A stretch of 64,000 bases of DNA from Streptomyces kaniharaensis (GCF_009569385.1 NZ_WBOF01000015.1:1-64000), one strand, 5' to 3'; positions 49,929-59,555 are shown, numbered from the stretch's first letter. Translations and numbers: made by a program. The notes: generated by a model from the sequence alone, not told the origin.

Positions 49929-51326
49929 TCAGCTCGCCAGCACGCGCAGCGCGCTGTAGACGTGCAGGACCTGGAGGAGCAGCGGCAGCAGGGCGATCAC
50001 GGTGGCCGTCTCCAGGATGTCCCCGGTGTGACCCCAGACGGGCAGGAGCCGGTCGGTCAGCCGGGGAGCACGGACCAGCAGGAGGACGGCCGCGGCGAGC
50101 AGCACGGCCGGCACCGCGATCCGGGCAGCGTTGCCGTGTGCGGCGGTGTGCGCCAGCAGGAGCAGCGCCAGGCCGAGCGTGCCGGCGAGCACGGCGGAGA
50201 CCCGCTGCAGGACGCCGGTGAGCCCGCGCGAGCGCAGCAGCACTGCCCCGGCGAGGACCAGCGGCAGCACCCAGTTGATCCAGCCGGGTTCGTGCACCAG
50301 GAACCAGAACGCCGCGACGTACAGCACCGCCGAGGCCAGGCTGAGCGCGTCGAGGTAGTCGTTGGCGGCTCCGGCCGCGCGCTCCAGGCGTTCCTGGGGT
50401 TCGGGGGTGATGTCCTGCTGGAGTTCCTCGGCGTCGTGCGGCAGGGCCGGCACCCGGACCCCGGCCAGTCGCAGCGCCAGTCGCGGCCCGAGCTGTCCGA
50501 GGACGAACAGGGCCACCGAGACCACCGCGAGAGCCTGCGCGGCCTCCCAGTGCGCCACCCGGACCAGGCCCGCGCCGGCCGCCGCCGCGAACGCGGTGAG
50601 CAGCGCGGTGCCGGGCAGCAGGAACGGCAGCGGACGGACGACCAGCAGGATGCCGCAGACCACCGCCGTCGCACCGGCGCCCGCCAGGACCTCGGCCGGC
50701 CCGAGCACGAAGGTGTGGCCCGGCCCGCCGCGGAAGGTCAGGCCGGAGACGGCGGCCAGGGCCATGGCCCCCACGGCCGCGGTCAGCACGGTGCCGCGCT
50801 GCGCGCCGGGCCGGGCGCCCACCAGGCACGCGGCGCCCAGCAGCACCGCGGCGCTCACCGCGGTGCCGGTCGCGGTGAGGGGCCCCGGGCCGCCGCTCAG
50901 CAGGGCGGCGGCGAGCACGGCCAGCAGCAGCGCCCCCGCCGTCAGCGCGAGGCGCACCGTCGCCACCGGCTGCCAGCGGTCCGGACGGCCGCCGATCACC
51001 TGGGCCACGCCGTCGGCGACGTCGTCGAAGTGCAGTGCGGGAAGCGCCGCTTGGACGGGCCGCAGGTGGAGCACGTCCCCGTGCCGCAGGCCCAGGCTCT
51101 CGGGGGTGCCGTCGGGGTCGAGAGGGTCCTCGCCGAGCCGCTGCAGCACCTGCACGGTGCCGCGTTCCTGCGGGCTCTGCGAGAGCCTGCCGAGCAGCAC
51201 GGGAAGCAGGGCCGAGACGGGGGTGGAGACGGGGACGGAGACGTCGAAGCGGCCGTCGGCGTGGACGACGGTCAGCCGGCACACCTCGGTGACCGGCGGG
51301 GCACCGGCGGGCGCGGGGGTCGACAT
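49929..51326 (-). CDS. eccD: Type VII secretion channel protein EccD
   Basis: A 465-residue protein, ATG five bases after AGGAG. Residues 15-95 are the cytosolic ubiquitin-like domain (EVCRLTVVHADGRFDVSVPVSTPVSALLPVLL...GTPESLGLRHGDVLHLRP). Eleven transmembrane helices follow (VRLALTAGALLLAVLAAALL onward), ending LPLLLQVLHVYSALRVLAS. A conserved cytosolic loop (LRLAGVRVPALPHDAEELQQDITPEPQERLERAAGAANDYLDAL) sits between helices 6 and 7. This is the complete EccD layout of the ESX membrane pore. An upstream GTG at 51398 overlaps the EccC stop and would add 24 residues. Confidence 0.95.
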   Translation of the reverse strand: MSTPAPAGAPPVTEVCRLTVVHADGRFDVSVPVSTPVSALLPVLLGRLSQSPQERGTVQVLQRLGEDPLDPDGTPESLGLRHGDVLHLRPVQAALPALHFDDVADGVAQVIGGRPDRWQPVATVRLALTAGALLLAVLAAALLSGGPGPLTATGTAVSAAVLLGAACLVGARPGAQRGTVLTAAVGAMALAAVSGLTFRGGPGHTFVLGPAEVLAGAGATAVVCGILLVVRPLPFLLPGTALLTAFAAAAGAGLVRVAHWEAAQALAVVSVALFVLGQLGPRLALRLAGVRVPALPHDAEELQQDITPEPQERLERAAGAANDYLDALSLASAVLYVAAFWFLVHEPGWINWVLPLVLAGAVLLRSRGLTGVLQRVSAVLAGTLGLALLLLAHTAAHGNAARIAVPAVLLAAAVLLLVRAPRLTDRLLPVWGHTGDILETATVIALLPLLLQVLHVYSALRVLAS

Positions 51327-51394
51327 GCTGCTCCTGGACGGCGAGGCGGTGAAGGGGGCGGAGGACGTGGTGGACGAGGCGACGGGGGAGGTGG

Positions 51395-54300
51395 TCACGC
51401 GGGCGTCACCAGTCCCGTCTGGACGAGGCGCACCGACCGGCGGGTGACGAACTGCGCGCGCCCGGCGGGCAGCGTGCGGGGCTTGGCCTCGCCGAGGAAC
51501 TTGCCCTCCTCCTTGGGGTAGGAGAAGAGCAGCGCCGGATTGCCGAGCTCCCACATTCGCCGCAGGGCCGGGTCGGTCATCGCCCGCATCGCCCCGGAGG
51601 TGCTGCGGGCGATCACCACGTGCATCCCGATGTGCTGACCCTGGGCCAGCAAGGGGACCAGCGGGGCCAGCGGAGTGGGTGCGCCGGGTGCGCCGGCGAG
51701 CAGGTCGTAGTCGTCGACGACGACGAACAGCCGCGGGCCCTCCCACCAGTCGCGCCGGGCGAGCTGCTCGGGGCTGATGTCCGGTCCGGGCACCCGCTTG
51801 CCCACCGAGTGGGCCGCGTTCGCGGCGAGTTGGGCGAGGGAGTCGCGGTCGACCACGTAGCCGGCTCGGTACTCCTCCGGGACCGAGGAGAGCAGGCCGC
51901 GCTCGGGGTCGGCGACGACGATGCGAGCCTCGTCGGTGCTGAAGCGCGAGGTGATCGCGCGGACGGCCAGGCGCAGCGTGTTGGTCTTGCCGCTCTCGCC
52001 GTCGCCGAAGACCATCAGGTGCGGGCTGGTCGAGAAGTCGTGCCAGGTGGGCTCCAGGCGTTGTTCGTCCCAGCCCAGGCAGACCCGCAGGTCGCCCTCG
52101 GAGGGCGGCAGTTGGTCGGCCGGCAGGCGGGTGGGCAGCAGGCGCACGCCGGGGGCCGGGGCGCCCGTCCAGAACGCGTCGATCTCGGCCACGGCCGCCT
52201 TGGTGGCCGGGGTCAGGTCGGCGGTCTCGCCGGAGCTGTCCAGGCGCGGCAGCGCGGACAGGAAGTGGTGGCCGCCGGCGGTCAGGCCGCGGCCCGACTG
52301 GTGCGGGACGGCGGCGGCGATCTTCGAGCCGACCTCGGACTCCAGCGCGTCGCCGAGGCGCAGTTCGAACTTGGTGCCGAGCAGGTCGCGCAGGCGGGGC
52401 CGGAGCTCGGACCACCGCACCGCGGAGGCCAGCAGGTGCAGACCGAAGGACAGACCGCGGGCCGCCAGGTCAATCACCCTGGCCTCCAGGTCCTCGAAGT
52501 CCTGGCGCAGGGTCGACCACCCGTCCACCACGAGGAAGACGTCGCCGTACGGGTCGTCGATCTCGCCGGCGGCCCGCAGCGCGCGGTAGGCGGCCATCGA
52601 CTCCAGGCCCCGGGAGGTGAACTCCCGCTCGCGGCGCTCCAGCAGCTGGATCAGCTCGGCCACCGTGCGCAGCACCCGGTCGCGTTCCAGGCGGGTGGCG
52701 ACCGAGCCGACGTGCGGCAGGCCAGCGGTGGAGACCAGACCGCCGCCGCCGAAGTCCAGGCAGTAGAACTGGATCTCGCCCGGGGTGTGGGTGAGCGCCA
52801 GCGAGAGGATGAGGGTGCGCAGCATGGTCGACTTGCCGGTCTGCGGGGCGCCCGCCAGCCCGACGTGGCCGTCGGCTCCGGACAGGTCGGCGACCAGCAG
52901 TTCGCGCAGCTGCTCGTAGGGGCGGTCCACCACACCGAGCGGGACCCGCAGCGTGCCGAGCGCCGGATGGCCGGCCGCGCTCATGCCGCGGGCCGGGTCG
53001 GGCACGATGCCCGGCAGCAGCTCGTCCAGGCTGGGGGAGGCGGCCAGCGGCGGCAGCCAGACCTGCCGGGCCGGGGGTCCGCTCTCCTCCAGCCGGCCCA
53101 CCAGCACCTCCAGAAGGCTTTCGGCGTTCGCCTGCTCGCCGGACGCGACGGCAGCCGGCTCGGGGCGCTCGGTCGGGCGGAGCGCCCTGCCGGCGAGTTC
53201 GGTCAGCGACTCCTCGGTGCTCTCGGAGCGCAGCGGGCCCTGCCGTTCCAGCCCGAAGTCGGTCAGCCCGCCGGACACGCCGGCCTCCTGGGCCGGCTGC
53301 TCGTCCGCGGAGAGCGGCTCGGGGGCCGGGCCGGAGACGTAGGCGGCCTTGAAGCGCACCAGGTTGGTGGTGTCGATCTTCAGGTAGCCGTTGCCCGGCG
53401 ACGAGGGCAGCTCGTACGCGCTGGCGACGCCGATCACGCTGCGCGACTCCATCGCGGAGAAGGTCCGCAGCGCGATCCGGTACGACAGATGGCCCTCCAC
53501 CTTGTGGATGCGGCTCTCGTCGAGGCGCTGCGAGGCGAGCAGCAGGTGCACGCCGAGGCTGCGCCCGAGCCGGCCGATGGAGACGAACAGGTCCACGAAC
53601 TCCGGCTTGCTGGCCAGCAGTTCGGAGAACTCGTCGACCACGATCAGCAGCGACGGCAGCGGGGCGAGGCCGGCGCCGGCCGCCCGTGCCTTCTCGTAGT
53701 CGTAGAGGGACGAGTACCCGGCCTCGCGCAGCAGTTCCTGGCGGCGGATCATCTCGCCGTTGATGGAGTCGCGCATCCGGTCGACGAGGTGGATCTCGTC
53801 GGCCAGGTTGGTGATCACCGCGGAGGTGTGCGGCAGGCGGTCCATGTGCAGGAAGGTCGCGCCGCCCTTGAAGTCCACCAGGACGAGGTTGAGCACCTCG
53901 GAGGAGTGGGTGGCGGCCAGGCCCATCACCAGGGTGCGCAGCAGCTCGCTCTTGCCGGAGCCGGTCGCGCCGATCAGCAGGCCGTGCGGGCCCATGCCGC
54001 CCTGCGCGGACTCCTTGAGGTCCAGTTCCACGACCTCGCCGTCGTCGGTGACGCCGAGCGGCACCGTCAGGCGAGCCGCCTGCACCTGCCGGGGCCGCCA
54101 CTTGGCGGCCACGTCGAAGGTGTGCGGGTCGCGCAGGCCCAGCAGGGTGACGAGGTCGAGGTCCGATTCGAGCGGCCGGTCGGCCAGGTCCACGCTGCCG
54201 CTCGTGCGCATCGGTGCCAGCGAGCGGGCCAGCGCCTCGGCCGCGGTGGGACTGAGCCCGTCGGCGGTGGCCGAGACGGTGTCCTCGCCAGAGGCGAACT

Positions 54301-55393
54301 CCACCTTCCCGTCGTGCACGGTCAGCCGCAACACCTTGGGACCGCCCGGCATCGTGCCGGTGGCGTCGAGCAGCACCACGTTGCGCAGCCCGCCACCCGA
54401 CAGGCGGGAGCCGGCGGGGATCCGCACGCCCTGGGCCACGATCACCACGAACGGCTCCGCGATGCTGGGCGAGGCCGCCGGGTCGTGCTCGGGGCGGTCG
54501 CGGACCTCCTGGCCGAGCAGGTCCAGGAGGCTCTCGGCGTCATCGGCCGCCAGGCGCGCCGGACCGGCGGCGTCCTCCTCGCCGGGGTGGGCGTTGTGCG
54601 GCAGCCACTTCAGCCAGTCCCACTGCTCGCGAGCCGCCTGGTCGCCCAGGAACGCCACCCGCAGCTCGTCGGGGGAGTGCAGGACCGCCAACTGCCCGAC
54701 GATCGCCCGGGCGAGGCCGAGAGCTTCCTCGGCCCGGCCGGCGAACTCCACGCTGCTGAAGCGGCGCAGTGCCACGGGGACCGGTAGCCCGGGGACGCTC
54801 TGGTGGGCGTGGGTGAAGCGGCGGAGCGACACCGCGCACAGCGGTTCCAGGTCCTCCACCGGCTTGGTGCGCGGTGGCAGGAACTCCAGGGCGGCGCGAC
54901 GCGCGCCCAGCCCGATCCGCACCCGCCCGAAGTCCTCGTGCCCGGGGCGCCGCTCCCACAGCCGGGTGCCCCGGGCCAGCGCCCACAGCTCCGCGGGATC
55001 CGGGTGGTCCCACAGCAGGGCGGCGCGCTGCTCGGCCGCGGCCTGCCGGGCCTGGACGCGCTTCTGCGCCAGGTAGCGGAGGTAGTCGCGGCGTTCGGCG
55101 CGCATGCGGCGCCGGCGTTCGGCGCCGGGGCGGCCGATCTGGGTCAGCGTCATGCTGACCATCGCCACGCCCATCATTCCGGACATCATGTAGGTCGAGG
55201 GACCGCCGCCGCGCATGGAGAACATCAGCACCATGGCGCCCGCGCCCAGACCCATCGGCAGGTACATCAGCGCGGAGCCGAGGTCGGCGGTGGCCGGTTC
55301 GCCCAGCACCGGGGGTTCGGCCAGTTCGATCTGCCCCTCGGGGAGCGGGGGGCCGTCGGCGCGGGGTGGGCGCTTGACGAGAACCGTGCTCAA
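51395..55393 (-). CDS. eccC: Type VII secretion ATPase EccC (fused EccCa-EccCb)
   Basis: A 1332-residue FtsK/SpoIIIE ATPase with a TTG start. Two transmembrane helices lie near 38-60 and 66-85, followed by a DUF-type stalk. Three ATPase domains follow: D1 with Walker A GATGSGKS (475-482) and Walker B LLIVVDEF (582-589); D2 with GAPQTGKS (848-855) and VFLVVDGW; D3 with GDGESGKT (1130-1137) and LFVVVDDYD. D1 keeps the catalytic acidic pair (DE); D2 and D3 have DG and DD, as in other EccCs where they bind substrate signals. It powers export of WXG100-type substrates. It is the first Ecc gene of the operon; its TTG overlaps the TGA of a doubtful 88-residue frame. Confidence 0.96.
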   Translation of the reverse strand: MSTVLVKRPPRADGPPLPEGQIELAEPPVLGEPATADLGSALMYLPMGLGAGAMVLMFSMRGGGPSTYMMSGMMGVAMVSMTLTQIGRPGAERRRRMRAERRDYLRYLAQKRVQARQAAAEQRAALLWDHPDPAELWALARGTRLWERRPGHEDFGRVRIGLGARRAALEFLPPRTKPVEDLEPLCAVSLRRFTHAHQSVPGLPVPVALRRFSSVEFAGRAEEALGLARAIVGQLAVLHSPDELRVAFLGDQAAREQWDWLKWLPHNAHPGEEDAAGPARLAADDAESLLDLLGQEVRDRPEHDPAASPSIAEPFVVIVAQGVRIPAGSRLSGGGLRNVVLLDATGTMPGGPKVLRLTVHDGKVEFASGEDTVSATADGLSPTAAEALARSLAPMRTSGSVDLADRPLESDLDLVTLLGLRDPHTFDVAAKWRPRQVQAARLTVPLGVTDDGEVVELDLKESAQGGMGPHGLLIGATGSGKSELLRTLVMGLAATHSSEVLNLVLVDFKGGATFLHMDRLPHTSAVITNLADEIHLVDRMRDSINGEMIRRQELLREAGYSSLYDYEKARAAGAGLAPLPSLLIVVDEFSELLASKPEFVDLFVSIGRLGRSLGVHLLLASQRLDESRIHKVEGHLSYRIALRTFSAMESRSVIGVASAYELPSSPGNGYLKIDTTNLVRFKAAYVSGPAPEPLSADEQPAQEAGVSGGLTDFGLERQGPLRSESTEESLTELAGRALRPTERPEPAAVASGEQANAESLLEVLVGRLEESGPPARQVWLPPLAASPSLDELLPGIVPDPARGMSAAGHPALGTLRVPLGVVDRPYEQLRELLVADLSGADGHVGLAGAPQTGKSTMLRTLILSLALTHTPGEIQFYCLDFGGGGLVSTAGLPHVGSVATRLERDRVLRTVAELIQLLERREREFTSRGLESMAAYRALRAAGEIDDPYGDVFLVVDGWSTLRQDFEDLEARVIDLAARGLSFGLHLLASAVRWSELRPRLRDLLGTKFELRLGDALESEVGSKIAAAVPHQSGRGLTAGGHHFLSALPRLDSSGETADLTPATKAAVAEIDAFWTGAPAPGVRLLPTRLPADQLPPSEGDLRVCLGWDEQRLEPTWHDFSTSPHLMVFGDGESGKTNTLRLAVRAITSRFSTDEARIVVADPERGLLSSVPEEYRAGYVVDRDSLAQLAANAAHSVGKRVPGPDISPEQLARRDWWEGPRLFVVVDDYDLLAGAPGAPTPLAPLVPLLAQGQHIGMHVVIARSTSGAMRAMTDPALRRMWELGNPALLFSYPKEEGKFLGEAKPRTLPAGRAQFVTRRSVRLVQTGLVTPA

Positions 55394-55731
55394 ATCCCGT
55401 ACTCCGTTTCCTCTTCGCCGCAGAGGAACGAGCTTGCCCCGGGCCGATCACCACGGGATCCACGCGCCGTATACGCAGGCCCGGGCCGGCCCGGGTCGAG
55501 GGCGCCGGTGCGGCGAAGAGCGTCGGATATCGAGCGGATATCGGAGGCTGGGAGGCTGTGGCCGCAAGCAGTGCCGCGCACGCGGCCACAACGAGGGGGA
55601 CCGCGCGGGAACACCACGAACAACCGCGTGGGAGCAGCGAGGAGGACCAGCGACATGAAGGTCTGGAACAACACCGGTTCCTGACCCAAGCGGGTCACTG
55701 CCCGCCGGGGCCGCCGCCTGGCCACGGCGGG
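55394..55731. promoter_or_regulatory. Gap between regulator and eccC; probable operon promoter region
   Basis: About 340 bp separates the regulator from EccC. It holds GATATCNNGCGGATATCGG repeats (two GATATC palindromes 11 bp apart near 55527-55543), a possible binding site or duplicated element. An 88-residue minus-strand frame (55390-55656, MSLVLLAAPTRLFVVF...) ends by overlapping the eccC start, but its composition is not convincing. A tiny plus-strand frame MKVWNNTGS at 55655 has a strong RBS. I favour a promoter and leader region for the secretion operon. Confidence 0.4.
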
Positions 55732-58700
55732 CTACGCGACGTCGACCACGTAGCCGGCCGTCGGCTCGCCGGCCGTGTCGGGTGTGTCGGCCGCGCCGTC
55801 CAGCCGGGCCGTCAACCGCCGTACGTGCCCGGCGTCGGGCAGCCCGAGCCGTCTGAACAGCGCCTCCGCGCTGCGCAGTTGATCGCGGGCCTGGTCAATG
55901 TGGCCGAGGTCGGCGAGCGTCCGGGCGGTGACCACCAGAGCGTGCCCCTGGTCCCGCTCGGCGGAGAGCGTCCGGCAATCGGCCAGCGCGTGCCGAGCCT
56001 GTTCGAGGGCCTCCTCGTGACGGCCCAGCAGGCGCAGGGTGTCGGCCAGGCGGCAGCGGGCCTGTGCCTCGCGCAGCGGGATCCCCGCGGCCTGGCAGAT
56101 CCGCAGGCACTCCTCCAGCACGGTGACGGCCTGCTGGTACTCGCCGAGCTCGTGTGAGGCCAGACCGAGGACGTAGAGCGCGTAGGACAGGCCGGTCCAC
56201 TCCTCCGCGGCGGTCAGGCCCGGCAGCAGCCTGCGGCAGGCGGCGGCGGCCTCGGCGGGCCGGCCGTCCCGTACCTGGGCGAGCGCGGAGTTGAGCGCGG
56301 TCGCGGTCTGCCCGGCGCGGTGGCCCAGCGCCCTGGCCAGCGAGTTCGCCTCGTCGTAGAGGCGCACCGCCTCCTGGTAGCGGTGCTGGTACTGGGCGAG
56401 CACGCCCAGGTCGTTCAGTGCCTGTTGCAGCACCACCACGTCGCCGCCGGCCCGGCAGGCGTCGGCCGCCCGCCGACTGTGCTCGCAGGCCTCCTCGAGG
56501 CGGGCCGCCTGTACGGCGAGGTTGCCGCGGATGAACTCGGCGCGGCCGAGCGAGCGCTGGTCGCCGAGCGCGGCAGCGGCCGCGGACACCGCCGTTGCGG
56601 CGCCGGTGAGGCGTTCGTAGCAAGGGTCGGTGTCGAACGGGCTGAGCGTGACCAGCAGGTCGGCGGCGATCCGCACGTCCTCGACCGACGCCGCCCGGTC
56701 GGCCGTCGCCAGGACCGCGGTGATCGCCGCCTCGAACTCCTCGGCCACCCAGTCGGCGGCCGCGTTGGCGTCCTCGAAGGTCAGGGCCGGGGCGAGCACG
56801 GGGGTGAGCGCGGTGCCGATCGGGTCGCCGGGCACCAGCTGCTGGAAGGCCGCGGTCGCGCTCGCCAGCAGGAAGTGCAGCTGGCGGCGCAGCGCCGTGG
56901 CCTGCTCCTCGGGCCCGTGGTGCGGGCTGTCGTCCGGTCCGCCGTCCGGGCCGCCGATCTGCAGCGCGAAGACCCGCAGCAGGTCGTGGTAGCGGTAGCG
57001 GCCGGGCCGTGGGGCGGTGACCATGCCGGCGTCGACCAGCGACTCCAGCAGGTCCTCGGCGCGGCGCCTCCCGACCCCCAGCACGGCCGCCGCCGCCGGT
57101 ACGCCGACGTCCGGCCGGCAGACCGCCGCGATCACCCGGAACGCGTCGGCCTGCTCCGCCGTCAACTGGCGGTAGCCCCACTCGAAGGCGCCCGCCACGG
57201 CCAGGTCGCCCAGGCGCAGCTCGGCCATCCGGTCCTGCTCCGCGGCCAGCCGGGCGGCCAGCCGGGCCACCGTCCAGGCCGGGCGCGAGGCCAGCCGGGC
57301 CGCCACGATCCGCACCGCCAGCGGGAGCCGGCCGCAGTGGTGGATCAGCTCGCCGGCGGCCGCCGGGTCGGCCGCGACCCGCTCGGTGCCGGCCGTGCGG
57401 GCCAGCAGGTCGCGGGCCTCGTCCACGCTGAACACGTCCAGGTCGACCTGGACGGCGGTGGCCAGGCCGAACAGCCGGGCACGGCCGGTCACCAGGACGG
57501 CGCACCGGGCCGAGCCGGGCAGCAGCGGCCGGACCTGGGCGGCGTCCCTGGCGTTGTCGAGCAGGATCAGCACCCGCCGGGCGTCCAGCAGTGAGCGGAA
57601 GAGCCGGGCCCGGTCCTCCAGCGACTCGGGTACCGCGCCCGGCGAGATGCCGAGGGCGGTCAGGAAGCTGGCCAGCAGCACGTTCGGGTCGGCCGGCGCG
57701 TCCTGGTCACCACGCAGGTCCGCGTACAGCTGACCGTCGGGGAAGCCGGCGCGCAGCCGGTGGGCGACCCGCAGGGCCAGCGCCGTCTTGCCCACCCCGC
57801 CCATCCCGGAGACCGCCGCGATGGGCAGTACGGCGTCCCCGGCCGGCTCCCGCACCGCCGCGGCCAGTGCCGCGTGCAGCGCCTCCAGCTCCGCCTCTCG
57901 TCCGGTGAAGTCGACGGTGTCGGCCGGAAGTTGAGCTGGTATCAGGACTGGCTGCGGGGTCGGTTGCAGGGCCGGCGCGTCGCGCGTGGCGATGGTGGTG
58001 GCGGCCGTACCCAGGAGGGCCGGGTCGTTGCGCAGGATCCGCTGGTGGATCTCGCGCAGCTCCGGTCCCGGGTCGACGCCCAGCTCCTCGGCGAGCAGCC
58101 GTCGGGCCCGGTCGAAGAGGGCCAGCGCGTCGGCCTGGCAGCCGCTCTGGTAGAGCGCCCGCATCAGCAGGGTGTACGGCCGCTCGCGCAGCGGGTGTTC
58201 GGCGGTGAGGTCGCGCAGCACCGGGATGGCCAGGGCGGTGTCGCCCAGCTCCAGGTCCAGGCCGCAGCGCTCCTCCAGCAGGCTGATCCGCAGCTCGCCG
58301 AGCCGGGTGCGCTGCTGCTCGGCGAACGGTCCGGGCACCCCCGTCAGTGGTTCGCCGCCCCACAGCTCCAGTGCCTCGGCGAACAGGCGGCGCACCTGCG
58401 CGGGGTCCTCGCCGGCGCGGGCCGCGCCGATCGCCGCCGCGGCCAGCTTCTCCATCCGCAGCGCGTCCACGGCCCCGGCCGGCACGACCGTGCGGTAGCC
58501 GTCGCGCACCGAGGTCAGGATCGCCGGGGCGTCGTGGTCGTGTTCCAGAGCCTTGCGCCACCGCCAGGCGTAGGTGCGCAGCATGGCGGACGCACTGGCC
58601 GGGGCCTCGTCCCCCCACAGCGCCTCGATGAGTTCGCCGGCACTGGCCGCCCGGCCGTCGCGCAGCAGCAGTGCGGCCATCATCGCCTGCTGCAGGGGCG

Positions 58701-58776
58701 ACCCGACCGGTAGCGCCTCGTCCCCGTGCTGCGCCCGCATGGCACCCAGCAGGAAGAACCGGACGGGATGGATCAT
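55732..58776 (-). CDS. SARP-type regulator with NB-ARC and TPR domains (AfsR-like)
   Basis: A 1014-residue regulator. Residues 1-95 are an OmpR-like winged HTH (FFLLGAMRAQHGDEALPVGSPLQQAMMAALLLRDGRAASAGELIEALWGDEAPASASAMLRTYAWRWRKAL), 97-245 the bacterial transcriptional activation domain (BTAD), ending ELGVDPGPELREIHQRIL. Residues 285-600 are an NB-ARC STAND ATPase (Walker A GMGGVGKT, 324-331; LILLDNARDA as Walker B/RNBS). TPR repeats fill 720-1000 (LNDLGVLAQYQHRYQEAVRLYDEANSLARALGHRAG...). AfsR-type proteins activate secondary metabolism or development genes after signal-driven oligomerisation. Its position just upstream of eccC in the same orientation suggests it activates the secretion operon. 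An in-frame GTG/ATG farther upstream is possible. Confidence 0.93.
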   Translation of the reverse strand: MIHPVRFFLLGAMRAQHGDEALPVGSPLQQAMMAALLLRDGRAASAGELIEALWGDEAPASASAMLRTYAWRWRKALEHDHDAPAILTSVRDGYRTVVPAGAVDALRMEKLAAAAIGAARAGEDPAQVRRLFAEALELWGGEPLTGVPGPFAEQQRTRLGELRISLLEERCGLDLELGDTALAIPVLRDLTAEHPLRERPYTLLMRALYQSGCQADALALFDRARRLLAEELGVDPGPELREIHQRILRNDPALLGTAATTIATRDAPALQPTPQPVLIPAQLPADTVDFTGREAELEALHAALAAAVREPAGDAVLPIAAVSGMGGVGKTALALRVAHRLRAGFPDGQLYADLRGDQDAPADPNVLLASFLTALGISPGAVPESLEDRARLFRSLLDARRVLILLDNARDAAQVRPLLPGSARCAVLVTGRARLFGLATAVQVDLDVFSVDEARDLLARTAGTERVAADPAAAGELIHHCGRLPLAVRIVAARLASRPAWTVARLAARLAAEQDRMAELRLGDLAVAGAFEWGYRQLTAEQADAFRVIAAVCRPDVGVPAAAAVLGVGRRRAEDLLESLVDAGMVTAPRPGRYRYHDLLRVFALQIGGPDGGPDDSPHHGPEEQATALRRQLHFLLASATAAFQQLVPGDPIGTALTPVLAPALTFEDANAAADWVAEEFEAAITAVLATADRAASVEDVRIAADLLVTLSPFDTDPCYERLTGAATAVSAAAAALGDQRSLGRAEFIRGNLAVQAARLEEACEHSRRAADACRAGGDVVVLQQALNDLGVLAQYQHRYQEAVRLYDEANSLARALGHRAGQTATALNSALAQVRDGRPAEAAAACRRLLPGLTAAEEWTGLSYALYVLGLASHELGEYQQAVTVLEECLRICQAAGIPLREAQARCRLADTLRLLGRHEEALEQARHALADCRTLSAERDQGHALVVTARTLADLGHIDQARDQLRSAEALFRRLGLPDAGHVRRLTARLDGAADTPDTAGEPTAGYVVDVA

Positions 58777-59080
58777 GGACAGCAGTCCCCTCGTGCGTGA
58801 CGCCCAAACGTCTCGGTGAGGGCCCGGAGCTGCCATTTCCGATGCGCGGCCCGGGTTCCCCGCCTCCCCGAGAGGCGTCATTATTCGTATTAGTAGCACA
58901 CCGTTGACATGGCGCCGCGACACCGTGATTGAGACGTCTGGCACAGCGTCAACGTTCATCCGTGATCGATGGCTGTCCTGCCGTCACCCTTGTGAAATGA
59001 GTGCCGATCGGGTCCCAAAGGGAGTGTGGGAAAGTGGACGGGCTTTGCCTCACTGGAAATGCGGACCTCCTGCACTCGCG
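58777..59080. promoter_or_regulatory. Promoter region of the SARP-type regulator
   Basis: About 300 bp that are relatively AT-rich for this genome between 58870 and 59020 (TTATTCGTATTAGTAGCAC, TGAAATGAGTGCC). This is where the regulator's promoter and any SARP-type direct repeats should lie. No gene is supported. Confidence 0.4.
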
Positions 59081-59521
59081 CTACCTGCCTTCCAGTGCCG
59101 CCACCAGCTGCGGCAGGTTGTCGCCTCCCACGATGAGGGCCAAGTGGTCGTGGAAGTCCCGGCTGCTGACGATCAGACCGTCACGAACCCGCAGCACCTG
59201 GATGTTGGCGGCGTCGAAGGTCCGCCCGGTCACCCGGTGGTGCACCCGGTAGTCCCACTCGGCGACGATCACTTCCGGGTTGTCGGTCTCCCGGATCACC
59301 ACGTTCGTCGCGGTCAGCTCGACGGGTGAGAGCGCGGCGACCTGGGCGAACCGCTCCCTGAGCACGGCGCGACCTTGGAACCGGCGCGGTCCGACCGGCT
59401 CGAAGACGGTCTCAACCACGGCGTCCTCGGCATAGAGCTCTGCCAGCTCCGAGAACCGCCCGGCAGTGATGCCGTCGAGCAGCTTCCGGAACACTTCGCG
59501 CGGTGACTGCGGCTCGGACAT
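59081..59521 (-). CDS. SnoaL/NTF2-like protein
   Basis: A 146-residue protein, ATG six bases after GGAGG: MSEPQSPREVFRKLLDGITAGRFSELAELYAEDAVVETVFEPVGPRRFQGRAVLRERFAQVAALSPVELTATNVVIRETDNPEVIVAEWDYRVHHRVTGRTFDAANIQVLRVRDGLIVSSRDFHDHLALIVGGDNLPQLVAAL. The cone-shaped alpha+beta barrel pattern is SnoaL-like: F..L...D...L..LYA.DAV...P, then W.Y....TG........V...RDG.I...RDF.D. Such proteins are small isomerases, cyclases or stress proteins. It is divergent from the TetR gene at 59644, which probably controls it. Confidence 0.9.
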   Translation of the reverse strand: MSEPQSPREVFRKLLDGITAGRFSELAELYAEDAVVETVFEPVGPRRFQGRAVLRERFAQVAALSPVELTATNVVIRETDNPEVIVAEWDYRVHHRVTGRTFDAANIQVLRVRDGLIVSSRDFHDHLALIVGGDNLPQLVAALEGR

Positions 59522-59555
59522 GGCCAACCTCCGGCAGGAAAACCGCCGCTAGAAT

